Part shown: positions 1 to 6,618 of the stretch, in pieces | Layout: every line of letters starts with the position of its first letter | Position numbering within the stretch: position 1 is the stretch's first letter | Assembly: GCA_002438845.1 (NCBI GenBank) | Contig: DJRG01000080.1 | Coordinates: forward strand, 2,749 to 12,854 | Direction of reading: 5' to 3' | DNA length: 10,106 nt | Source of the DNA: Bacteroidales bacterium UBA6366 | GTDB taxonomy: Bacteria; Bacteroidota; Bacteroidia; Bacteroidales; UBA932 | Program-made: the position numbers and the translations under genes | The notes under the pieces: model-generated | What the model was told of the DNA's origin: nothing | What the model saw: the letters and a program-made list of their open reading frames with translations, nothing else | Database searches by the model: none

Positions 1-1716
1 AGCTGGTTCTTGGCCCTCGTCCAGGTGCCGTTCTGCGCCAAGTCTTGGCTGCCAAGACATTACAAGGACGGAGACGGCAAGGACACCGGGGTCATGAACT
101 CTCCGGTCCACCGGGCCATAAGAAAGGTGGTCTCCACATTGGTCGCCTACAAGAAGACAACCGTGTGCGCCGCTGTGGCTCTGCTCGTGGTCTGTGCCCT
201 TGGGATGCTCAATGTCAAGAATCTGTTCTTCCCTGATTTCGACTACAATCAGTTTGTCGTGGAGTGTTTCTTCCCGGCTCAGACTTCTCCTGAGACTGTC
301 CGGGACAATCTTGAGGAAATGCGCGGGATGCTCAAGGACACCCCGGAGATCACCAGGGTTTCCGCCAGCCAGGGCAGCGCCCCGGCCCACTATTGCCTTG
401 TGAGGCCGATGACCTCCGGCGGAGACTGCTACGGGGAGCTGATGTTGGATTGCCGGAACTACAAGGATGTGCTGAAGGTCATCCCGGAGGTGCGCAGACG
501 CTTCCGTGACGCCTTCCCGGAGGCTTACATCAGAATCAGGAAGTACAACTTCTCGATCAGCACCTCCCACACGGTCGAAGTGGAGTTCACTGGCCCGGAT
601 CTGGCTGTGCTTCGTGACCTTAGCGCTCAGGCAGAGGAGATAATGCGCTCAAGTCCTTATGTGGACAAGTACTCGGTCGAAAATGACTGGAAACCGATGG
701 GGAAATCCTATGTGGTGTCGTTCAATCAGTTGAACGCCCTTCGCAGCGGAGTCTCCAGAGGTGATGTGGGCAATGCCGTTCTGGCCGCCGGGGACGGAAT
801 GCCGGTCGGGATCCTGAACGATCAGGACAGGATGGTGCTCGTGGATCTTAAGGTCAGGAACTCTGACGGGTCGAGAATCCAGTCGATGAAGGACATCCCC
901 GTGTGGAGTATGATGAACATGCATATTCCTGATGATCAATTGCGTGGCGCATTGGCTTCCGGCAAGTTGGGAGATGACATCCAGGACAGGATTTTCCGGA
1001 GCGTGCCGCTTGCCTCTGTGGCAGACAGCGTGAGCCTCTGTCCGGAGGAAAATGTTGTGCGCAGGCTGAACGGACGCAGAGCGATCGAGGCCGAATGTGA
1101 CCCGGATCCGGACAATCCGGATGCGACCGCCGCGAAAGTGGTCTCCTCGATCCGCGAGTCAATCGAGGCCATTGATCTTCCGGAAGGATATTCAATGCGA
1201 TGGATCGGGGACATGGGAGTCCAGAACGAGGCTATGGCCAATGTGTTCAAGTACCTGCCTCTGACTTTGATGCTGATGCTGGGAATCCTGCTGCTTCTGT
1301 TCGGAACATGGAAGAAGGTGGCTCTCATCATAATCTGCTTCCCGTTCGTGATCTGCGGAATCACTCCGGCGCTTCTGATCACCGGTCAGCCGTTCACTTT
1401 CATGGCTATGATCGGAATGATCGGCCTGATCGGCATGATGGTCAAGAACGCCATCGTGCTGGTGGATGAGATAGCGAGGCTTCAGACCGAGGAAGGTTTC
1501 ACCCCTTACAATGCCGTCATCGAAGCGACAGTCTCCAGGGTGCGTCCGGTGCTTATGGCGTCGCTGACCACCATCGTCGGCATGGTTCCTCTGCTCGGAG
1601 ACCCGATGTACGGAGCGATGGCCGTCTGCATCATGGCGGGTCTCGCTGTCGGCACGCTGATCACCCTCATCCTGCTGCCGGTTCTCTATTCCACTTTCTA
1701 CCATATTGCCAAATAA
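1..1716 (+). CDS. RND efflux permease, C-terminal half (5' end outside window)
   Basis: This is the inner-membrane proton-driven pump of a tripartite RND efflux system. The frame is open from base 1 with no proper start, so the gene begins upstream and only about the second half is visible. Numbering residues from the TTG at base 10, TM7 is at about 50-68. A large periplasmic porter region follows to about 405, including WIGD near the end, and then TM8-TM12 (about 414-432, 437-458, 462-487, 511-530, 536-562). The segment GLIGMMVKNAIVLVDEI carries Lys479, which matches the TM10 lysine of the proton relay (Lys940 in AcrB). Arg512 in VRPVLMASL matches the conserved TM11 arginine, and Ala517 stands where AcrB has Thr978. 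The TM4 aspartates would lie upstream of the window. The outer-membrane gene starts 4 bases after the stop, so the two are probably co-transcribed. The substrate cannot be read from the sequence. Confidence 0.93.
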   Translation, partial: SWFLALVQVPFCAKSWLPRHYKDGDGKDTGVMNSPVHRAIRKVVSTLVAYKKTTVCAAVALLVVCALGMLNVKNLFFPDFDYNQFVVECFFPAQTSPETVRDNLEEMRGMLKDTPEITRVSASQGSAPAHYCLVRPMTSGGDCYGELMLDCRNYKDVLKVIPEVRRRFRDAFPEAYIRIRKYNFSISTSHTVEVEFTGPDLAVLRDLSAQAEEIMRSSPYVDKYSVENDWKPMGKSYVVSFNQLNALRSGVSRGDVGNAVLAAGDGMPVGILNDQDRMVLVDLKVRNSDGSRIQSMKDIPVWSMMNMHIPDDQLRGALASGKLGDDIQDRIFRSVPLASVADSVSLCPEENVVRRLNGRRAIEAECDPDPDNPDATAAKVVSSIRESIEAIDLPEGYSMRWIGDMGVQNEAMANVFKYLPLTLMLMLGILLLLFGTWKKVALIIICFPFVICGITPALLITGQPFTFMAMIGMIGLIGMMVKNAIVLVDEIARLQTEEGFTPYNAVIEATVSRVRPVLMASLTTIVGMVPLLGDPMYGAMAVCIMAGLAVGTLITLILLPVLYSTFYHIAK

Positions 1717-1720
1717 TTCA

Positions 1721-3058
1721 ATGAATATGAAGACGTTATCTATGAATATGCTCGCTCTGGCGCTGTCCCTGTCTCTTTGTGCCTCCGCCTTCGCGCAAGC
1801 ACCCTTGATCCTTGACCAGAAAACTTGCCGTGAGATGGCCCTTGAGAGCAGCGAGGACATCCGCAAGGCTGAAAATGAGATCTTTAAGTCTCGGCTTGAC
1901 GGCAAGGTCGCCACGTCCGCCTTTCTCCCTTCCGTGGATGCCAATGGTTCTGGAATATACGTGACTCCGAATCAGGGCATGAGCGGAATGGACCTTATCA
2001 TGAAGGGCACGTACATGGCCGGAATCACGCTTACCCAGCCCCTTTACGCTGGTGGCCGGATTGTGGCCGGCAAGAGAATGTCCAAGATAGGCGAGGAGGC
2101 TGCCGGAGAGAAGATGCGCATGACCCGTGCGGAAGTCATCTCTGATGCCGACAACGCCTACTGGACCTACGTCTCCGTGCAGGAGAAGATGCGGATGGTC
2201 GAGGAGCTTAAGGCTCAGATGGACACCCTGTTGTCACAGGTCTCTGTCTCCGCCGGAGCCGGGATGGCCACTGACGCCGATCTGTTGACCGTGAAGGCAA
2301 AACGTTCGGAGGTCGAGTACCAGTTGCAGAAAGTGGCCGGTGGAGTGGAACTCTGCCGGATGGCCTTGTGCCGTGTGGTCGGTGTTCCGTTCGACACACG
2401 GATAGTCACCGGAGACTCTTTCCTGTCCGATGTCGAGGCTTGTCTTTCGGATGATGTCACGGCCTTGTCAGTGGACTCAAGGCCGGAACTCAAACTCCTT
2501 CAGGCTCAGATTGATGTAGCCAAGAGCCAAGTCCGGATGACAAGAGGGGAGTACCTCCCTTCGCTTGCCGTTGTGGGAGCCTACATGAACTACGGCAACA
2601 TCAAACTGAGTTCTATGGTGGATGCCGGCAACGGTACCTACGTTCCGTACGAGCAGAAACTCCAGAAAGGAATGTACGCTGCCATGCTGTCCCTCTCCAT
2701 CCCGATCTTCCATTGGGGAGAAGGCTACAACAAAGTCCGCAAGGCCAAGGCCGATGTCTCCAACGCTGTTCTGGACTATAAGAAGAACGAGAAGCTGATG
2801 ACCCTTGAGGCCCGTCAGGCCGAGACAAACCTGCGTGACAGCCGTGCGTTGATTTCCTGTGCGAAAGACGCCCTGGCCCAGTCCGAAGAGAATCTCCGTG
2901 TGGTCTCCAACCGTTACTCCGCCTCGATGTGCCCTCTTTCCGACTACCTGACCGCCCGCTTCCAGTGGCACCAGTCTAAAAGCAACCTCGTCGAAGCCGT
3001 CACCCAGTACCACATCTCCCTCACCGACTACCTCCGCACGACAGGCCGACTGTTCTAG
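1721..3058 (+). CDS. TolC-family outer-membrane efflux protein
   Basis: This is the outer-membrane channel of the same efflux system, carrying substrate from the RND pump and periplasmic adaptor to the exterior. The protein has 445 residues, normal for the family. The ATG at 1721 is preferred over the TTG at 1706, which would overlap the permease; a second ATG at 1727 is also possible. The N-terminus is a Sec signal peptide (KTLSMN, a hydrophobic stretch, then cleavage after ASAFA). The mature part has two alpha-helical/beta OEP repeats. The first contains LTQPLYAGGRIVAGKR and the second SIPIFHWGEGYNKVRKA, the usual paired 'P-(L/I)-(Y/F)-x-G' strand motifs, each followed by long charged helices. 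It ends with a short SLTDYLRTTGRLF helix, also typical. It follows the permease by 4 bases, with no room for a separate promoter. Two GAATAT words fall within its first ten codons. Confidence 0.92.
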   Translation: MNMKTLSMNMLALALSLSLCASAFAQAPLILDQKTCREMALESSEDIRKAENEIFKSRLDGKVATSAFLPSVDANGSGIYVTPNQGMSGMDLIMKGTYMAGITLTQPLYAGGRIVAGKRMSKIGEEAAGEKMRMTRAEVISDADNAYWTYVSVQEKMRMVEELKAQMDTLLSQVSVSAGAGMATDADLLTVKAKRSEVEYQLQKVAGGVELCRMALCRVVGVPFDTRIVTGDSFLSDVEACLSDDVTALSVDSRPELKLLQAQIDVAKSQVRMTRGEYLPSLAVVGAYMNYGNIKLSSMVDAGNGTYVPYEQKLQKGMYAAMLSLSIPIFHWGEGYNKVRKAKADVSNAVLDYKKNEKLMTLEARQAETNLRDSRALISCAKDALAQSEENLRVVSNRYSASMCPLSDYLTARFQWHQSKSNLVEAVTQYHISLTDYLRTTGRLF

Positions 3059-3105
3059 GCACTGGCTTGATTTTCAGGAATATTCCGCTCCAGTTCGTCT
3101 CGCCC

Positions 3106-3201
3106 GCTGAGCTTGCCAAACCACCGGCAGTAGAACTTGCCAAACCACCTGCCGCTGAGCTTGCCAAACTACCGGTCGCTGAGCTTGTCGAAGCGTCTGG
3201 C
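3106..3201. repeat. 24-bp tandem array ending in a REP core
   Basis: Four consecutive 24-bp units start at 3106, 3130, 3154 and 3178. The first three carry (G/A)A(G/A)CTTGCCAAAC followed by a CC-rich end. The fourth has the REP core GCTGAGCTTGTCGAAG, also present at 7382-7397. The last unit can fold into a hairpin: CCGGTCGC (3172-3179) pairs with GCGTCTGG (3193-3200) with one mismatch and one G-T pair. The period is a multiple of three, so one + strand frame reads as an octapeptide repeat of the AELAKPPA kind. That short frame has no convincing start or homology and is probably not a gene. The array lies just behind the efflux operon, where a REP-type stem could limit readthrough or protect the mRNA end. 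Confidence 0.8.
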
Positions 3202-3273
3202 TGTTTGGCTGAGACAATATATTCAATTTCCCAATCATTGGATGGTCCTCCCCTTTTCATGCCAAGAGGTAAC

Positions 3274-3304
3274 TTGCATAATCTAAAATGATTCCGTACC
3301 TTAG
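3274..3304 (+). promoter_or_regulatory. Weak Bacteroidota-type promoter for the fimbrillin lipoprotein
   Basis: A TTG at 3274-3276 is followed 20 bases later by TACCTTAG at 3297-3304, which matches the -7 consensus TAnnTTTG at all but one fixed position. The predicted start is about 35 bases before the ATG at 3347. The -7 box is flanked by the inverted pair TTCCG (3292-3296) and CGGAA (3305-3309), so a repressor or a small hairpin could act here. It is the best candidate in this spacer but is not a strong match. Confidence 0.35.
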
Positions 3305-3346
3305 CGGAACGTACTAAAGAATTTGGAATATTTAATGATAACCTAT

Positions 3347-5371
3347 ATGAGATTAACACAGAATCCTATCTTGGCGGTGGCCGCATTCGCTGCGCTGATT
3401 CTTGCTTCCTGCGAAAAGAACATTGATTCCAACAACGAGAATTTTCCTGCGGACGGAGTCGTCAGGATTGATGCCTCTGTAAGCGACCTGATGACCAAAG
3501 CCGATTTGCCTTATAGCGGATATACCGGTAGCGATCTTGGGCTGTTTATTGATTACGGTGACGGAGATTACTATAGCAAGGACAATGTCCGCTGGGTTAA
3601 CAATAGCGGCACATGGACTCCGGAGAGCCAAGCCCTTTGGAAGAATTCGCAAAGTCCGGTCGACATATTCGCCTATGCTCCGCACATCATCGGGGCGGAT
3701 GACCACACGAGTGTCGATTTCTCCATTCCTTCGAATCAGGTGAAAGGCACTTCCACAGCGGATTTTCTATGGTACAGCAAGCCTGGTTTTGTTCCTGCCA
3801 ATGATCTGAGCGACCAGAAACTGAACATAACGTTCAGTCACGTGCTGGTGAAGCTCAAAGTCAATCTTACTTTTGGAAATGAGTTCGGTGACTCGCATTC
3901 GGTCAAGGATGTGATTTTGAACGGGACCTCGAGCAAGATTAAATGCGACCTTGCCAACAGGACAGTCGCTGATCTTGATCAGTCATCCTTCAATGACATA
4001 TCAATGTGCAATACGAAGGACGGTGTTTACGAGGCAATATTCTTTCCGGGCAAAGGCCAGAAAAGCGGATCGCGGATGCTTACGGTAGTGATGTCCGACA
4101 ACAAGGCGTACAATGTCACCCTTGACGGTGACTTGGAGCTATACGGTGGTTACGCTTACACCATGAATGTCAAGGTGGGGAAAGATCGGGTGCTTGCCGG
4201 AAACGTCAATGTCATTGAATGGGCGGAGAAAGAGCTTGGTGAGAAGGATAGTTATATTGAGGAATATTCTGTCTGGGACGGAGAATCCACAGAATCTATC
4301 ACAAAAGGTTCCGGCTCGGAGTCTGACCCGTACCTCATAGAGTCAGCCGCGCAGTTGGCCGGTCTTGCGTATAATATCAACAATAATGACAATTATGTTT
4401 ATAAAGGGAAGTACTTTAAGTTGATGAAAGACATAGACCTTGCAAGTAAGCCGTGGACACCTATCGGTAACAAGACTCATTTCCCTCATCTGCGTCTGGA
4501 CGGAAACGGAAAGAGCATCATCAATCTGAAGGTGGATGTGGGCGATGGATGTGCAGGTCTGTTCTATTGGCTTAGCGGTACAAGCTCCACGGAAAAATCG
4601 GTTGTAAGGAATCTCACCATAAGGAACGCTGATGTTAAAACCGGAGGCCGTGATGCCGGGGTCATTGTCGGCTTCACTTCATTCCTCGACATTATTGATT
4701 GCAGGGTTGATGGAGCGGTGACAAGCGCATATTGTGCCGGAGGAATCGTAGGAAGCGGCGACCCAAGCATAATAAACTGTCGCGCTGATGTTAATGTGAC
4801 AGTCAATGCTCCGGCATCAACTTCACTGAATATCTCTGTGGCAGCTGGAGGTTTGATAGGGGACATCTCTTTCAACAATGATAAGGATAATTCTATTACC
4901 AATTGTACCGTTAGGGGAACTGTTACAGTAAACAGTCAGGATTTGCGAGAGAGCGTCGATTCCCATGTAGGTGGCGTGGCTGGATTAGCGTTTGCAAATG
5001 TCAGTGACTGTACGTCCTATGCCGACATTAATTCCACGTTTGAAAAAGAGGTGCATGTCGGAGGTCTTATAGGCACGGTCGGAGCCGGCGGCGAGATCAA
5101 GAACTGCTCAGCCTATGGTACTGTTCACGGAAAGAAAAACAATTTTGTCGGTGGCGCATACGGTTATGCCGTCGGAAACCACGAAAGAGTCCATTTTGGT
5201 GGCAAGATAGATAATATCTCAGAAGTCGGAACAGGATCTGTAGGTATCTTTATCGGCCATGCCCACGGAGTCTTCCAGACAAAGAACTGCACCTACAGTA
5301 AAGTCGAAGGCTCATTCCCAGTCATCGGCAAGGATGAAAGCAAGAACGCCCAGGACATCAAGATGAAATAG
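3347..5371 (+). CDS. Fimbrillin-like lipoprotein with C-terminal GLUG repeats
   Basis: This is a predicted cell-surface lipoprotein of 674 residues, probably an adhesin or fimbrial-type structural or tip protein. The ATG at 3347 gives a clean lipoprotein signal: MRLTQNP, a hydrophobic stretch, then lipobox LASC with Cys22. An ATG at 3335 and a TTG at 3323 would only lengthen the n-region. Residues about 36-300 have the pattern of the Bacteroidales fimbrillin/Mfa-like family: VRIDASVSDLMTKA, DIFAYAPH, the FSHVLVKLKVNL strand pair, EAIFFPG, and a GGYAYTMNVKVG ending. From about 320 comes SDPYLIESAAQLAGLA, then F-x-L-x-L-DGNGKSI and about five to six repeats of the form IxNC...GxVxxx...GGLIG, typical of GLUG-motif beta-helical surface proteins. 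Two stop codons follow each other (TAG TAA). Codon use is visibly richer in A/T than in the efflux genes. No other fimbrial gene is adjacent, so assembly partners are unknown. Confidence 0.85.
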   Translation: MRLTQNPILAVAAFAALILASCEKNIDSNNENFPADGVVRIDASVSDLMTKADLPYSGYTGSDLGLFIDYGDGDYYSKDNVRWVNNSGTWTPESQALWKNSQSPVDIFAYAPHIIGADDHTSVDFSIPSNQVKGTSTADFLWYSKPGFVPANDLSDQKLNITFSHVLVKLKVNLTFGNEFGDSHSVKDVILNGTSSKIKCDLANRTVADLDQSSFNDISMCNTKDGVYEAIFFPGKGQKSGSRMLTVVMSDNKAYNVTLDGDLELYGGYAYTMNVKVGKDRVLAGNVNVIEWAEKELGEKDSYIEEYSVWDGESTESITKGSGSESDPYLIESAAQLAGLAYNINNNDNYVYKGKYFKLMKDIDLASKPWTPIGNKTHFPHLRLDGNGKSIINLKVDVGDGCAGLFYWLSGTSSTEKSVVRNLTIRNADVKTGGRDAGVIVGFTSFLDIIDCRVDGAVTSAYCAGGIVGSGDPSIINCRADVNVTVNAPASTSLNISVAAGGLIGDISFNNDKDNSITNCTVRGTVTVNSQDLRESVDSHVGGVAGLAFANVSDCTSYADINSTFEKEVHVGGLIGTVGAGGEIKNCSAYGTVHGKKNNFVGGAYGYAVGNHERVHFGGKIDNISEVGTGSVGIFIGHAHGVFQTKNCTYSKVEGSFPVIGKDESKNAQDIKMK

Positions 5372-5378
5372 TAAGCTT

Positions 5379-5642
5379 CTAATGCCCACTCGTGACAGTT
5401 TGCCACAGAGCCTCCAGGAAAGCAGGAAACAGAGTGTCATCGCACCGGCAGTCGGGCAAGGTTTCAATTTCATGCATGACACGCATGGCGCCTAAATACC
5501 TGTCTATTAATATGATAGATATACTGCGCAGTGCCCGAATCAACCTAAAGGGAAGGGGGGGTAATGGTTGATATTCATAGAGTTGCGTTTCATCACCCTC
5601 CGACATGTCTGTCTGAAGGGTGAACATGCCTACCCTTCGCAT
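5379..5642 (-). CDS. Doubtful 87-residue ORF, function unknown
   Basis: This open frame of 87 codons has an ATG at 5642, or at 5627 for an 82-residue product. It lies 39 bases after the end of the exonuclease gene on the same strand and ends 7 bases from the stop of the convergent lipoprotein gene. The product has no signal peptide. It contains a proline-rich stretch (QPLPPLPF), a hydrophobic helix-like segment (RALRSISIILIDRYLGAM) and a Cys-x-Cys (DCRCDD). I do not recognise it. It could be a small downstream partner of the exonuclease or a chance frame or relic in an otherwise gene-free 310-base gap (5372-5681), in which I see nothing else firm. Confidence 0.3.
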   Translation of the reverse strand: MRRVGMFTLQTDMSEGDETQLYEYQPLPPLPFRLIRALRSISIILIDRYLGAMRVMHEIETLPDCRCDDTLFPAFLEALWQTVTSGH

Positions 5643-5681
5643 GATGTGACAAGGGACGGTCTTGGTGCCAGCCAGAGGTCA

Positions 5682-6176
5682 CTACAGTATCTTCATCGCA
5701 ATCGCCGCGCAGGCCTCGGCATCGGCCAGTGCATGGTGGTGGTTAAGAAGGTCGTACCCGCAGGCGGCGGCGACGGTCTGGAGCTGATGGTTGGGCAGAT
5801 TGCATCCGAAATGTCTTCGTGAGGCCGCACGGGTGTCAAAAAACTCATAGTCAGGGTAATCCATCTGGTAGACCTTGAAGACGCTTTTGAGGCATCCCTC
5901 GTCGAACCGGCTGTTGTGAGCCACAAGGGGCAATCCCTCGATTAGCGGTTCAACCTTTTCCCAGACGTAGGGGAACACCGGAGCATCGTCCGTGTCTTCG
6001 GGTCCAAGGCCGTGAACTTGCCGGCAGAACCATTTGTAATATTCAGGCTCGGGGTGGATCAGGCTGTAGAAACTGTCCACGATCTCTCCTCCACGGACGA
6101 CCACGATGCCAACGGAGCAGACGCTGCTCGGGCATTCGTTGGCTGTCTCGAAATCTATAGCTGCAAAATCTGTCAT
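5682..6176 (-). CDS. DEDDh-family 3'-5' exonuclease (DnaQ/RNase T-like)
   Basis: This is a stand-alone exonuclease domain that removes nucleotides from 3' ends of DNA or RNA using two metal ions. The protein has 164 residues from the ATG at 6176; the TTG at 6179 is less likely. All catalytic motifs are visible. ExoI is FAAIDFETAN, with Asp8 and Glu10. ExoII is VAHNSRFD, with Asp92. ExoIII is HHALADAEA, with His147 and Asp152 in the H-x4-D spacing of the DEDDh subgroup. There is no polymerase, helicase, BRCT or C-terminal extension, and no signal peptide, so it is cytosolic. It starts 16 bases beyond the stop of a truncated WYL frame on the same strand and has no good promoter of its own. It is therefore probably transcribed from the WYL promoter at 6372-6379. 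A repair, RNA-processing or defence role cannot be told apart from the sequence. Confidence 0.9.
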   Translation of the reverse strand: MTDFAAIDFETANECPSSVCSVGIVVVRGGEIVDSFYSLIHPEPEYYKWFCRQVHGLGPEDTDDAPVFPYVWEKVEPLIEGLPLVAHNSRFDEGCLKSVFKVYQMDYPDYEFFDTRAASRRHFGCNLPNHQLQTVAAACGYDLLNHHHALADAEACAAIAMKIL

Positions 6177-6192
6177 CAATATTCAATTTCCT

Positions 6193-6351
6193 TTATTGTA
6201 AGGTTCCTAAGCCTGTTTGAGGGGTGCTTCGGCAGGTTCCAGCACTTCCGCATCCGCTCCAGGTGTCACTGATGTCCCTGAACGAGCTCGGTCCCCTCCG
6301 GTTGATCAGATCGACCAGCCAGATGTATTTCTTGAAATAATTCTTAGCCAT
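6193..6351 (-). pseudogene. Remnant of a WYL-domain regulator, N-terminus only
   Basis: Reading from the ATG at 6351, the first ~32 residues (MAKNYFKKYIWLVDLINRRG, then SFRDISDTW) match the N-terminal helix-turn-helix region I recall from Bacteroidota WYL-domain transcription regulators, of the form 'YIWLVDTIxRxGxITFEEIxxxW'. Those proteins normally run to about 300 residues or more. Here the similarity stops at about base 6256, the frame enters a REP-like palindrome, and it ends at 6193. No remaining WYL sequence is seen downstream, where the exonuclease begins. The -7 box upstream is intact. I infer a deletion or replacement that kept the promoter and start of the regulator gene. The identification rests on a short segment recalled from memory, so it is good but not certain. 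Confidence 0.6.
6224..6245. repeat. Degenerate REP-like hairpin at the WYL break point
   Basis: GTGCT (6224-6228) and AGCAC (6241-6245) form a perfect 5-bp stem. The sequence from 6227, GCTTCGGCAGGTTCCAGC, is a diverged form of the REP core found at 7347-7366 (CTCGACAGGCTCAGC), with one inserted base. It lies directly after the last recognisable WYL codon and 48 bases before the exonuclease start. Confidence 0.55.
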
Positions 6352-6371
6352 TATCCATGAATATTTTGACG

Positions 6372-6379
6372 CAAATATA
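6372..6379 (-). promoter_or_regulatory. -7 box TATATTTG of the WYL remnant/exonuclease unit
   Basis: Read on the - strand this is TATATTTG, an exact match to the Bacteroidota TAnnTTTG element, 20 bases before the ATG at 6351. The expected -33 region shows only a T-rich tract, not a clear TTG. If active, the transcript would have a very short leader and run through the WYL remnant into the exonuclease gene. Confidence 0.55.
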
Positions 6380-6518
6380 ACCCTATTTGCTGAAAAATAG
6401 TGGCAGTGGGGCATCGGGCTGTGATATTCAATAACATGGCTGTTTGTCTTCAGTGCAAACCAACTAAAGGTAAACGGTTAAGATATTCATTGATAGTAAT
6501 CTGTCTGTCACGGGCGAA

Positions 6519-6537
6519 GTCTGCAAGCCTTGCAGAC
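6519..6537. promoter_or_regulatory. Perfect 19-bp palindrome, candidate operator
   Basis: GTCTGCAAG (6519-6527) and CTTGCAGAC (6529-6537) are exact inverted copies around a single central C. The site ends one base before the putative -33 TTG of the VWA gene, a position where a dimeric regulator would compete with RNA polymerase. It lies in the spacer between the divergent WYL remnant and the VWA gene, so the former WYL regulator or a relative is an obvious but unproven binder. Confidence 0.6.
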
Positions 6538-6538
6538 G

Positions 6539-6571
6539 TTGCGATGATGCGAGGGAACTGGATTACCTTTG
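6539..6571 (+). promoter_or_regulatory. Bacteroidota-type promoter of the VWA gene
   Basis: TTG at 6539-6541 and an exact TAnnTTTG box, TACCTTTG, at 6564-6571 are separated by 22 bases. The predicted start lies around 6577, giving a leader of about 40 bases ending in an A-rich stretch (AATAAAAATAAAGACA) just before the ATG at 6619. A-rich leaders in place of a Shine-Dalgarno sequence are usual in this phylum. Confidence 0.5.
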
Positions 6572-6618
6572 CGTCAGAAACAAGGTTGAACACAATTCAC
6601 CTAATAAAAATAAAGACA

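Noticed and set aside
1192..1944. Long - strand ORF of 250 codons opposite the RND and outer-membrane genes
   Set aside because: It is antisense to two clear genes, and its product is a low-complexity His/Asp/Gln/Arg-rich string typical of a mirror frame.
2477..3013. 178-codon - strand ORF opposite the TolC-like gene
   Set aside because: It is a shadow frame of a well-supported gene with no motifs of its own.
3231..3241. Short palindrome CCAAT-C-ATTGG
   Set aside because: Five-base arms are common by chance, and it is not placed against a promoter box.
3067..3291. 74-codon + strand ORF with an octapeptide repeat (AELAKPPA type)
   Set aside because: The reading frame is produced by the 24-bp array and REP core. 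It has no good start context and no domain, and it lies wholly in the intergenic repeat.
6400..6618. Upstream extension of the VWA reading frame by 73 codons
   Set aside because: It would run through the promoter, the palindrome and the A-rich leader. The extension has no recognisable protein features, and the ATG at 6619 gives a normal VWA N-terminus.
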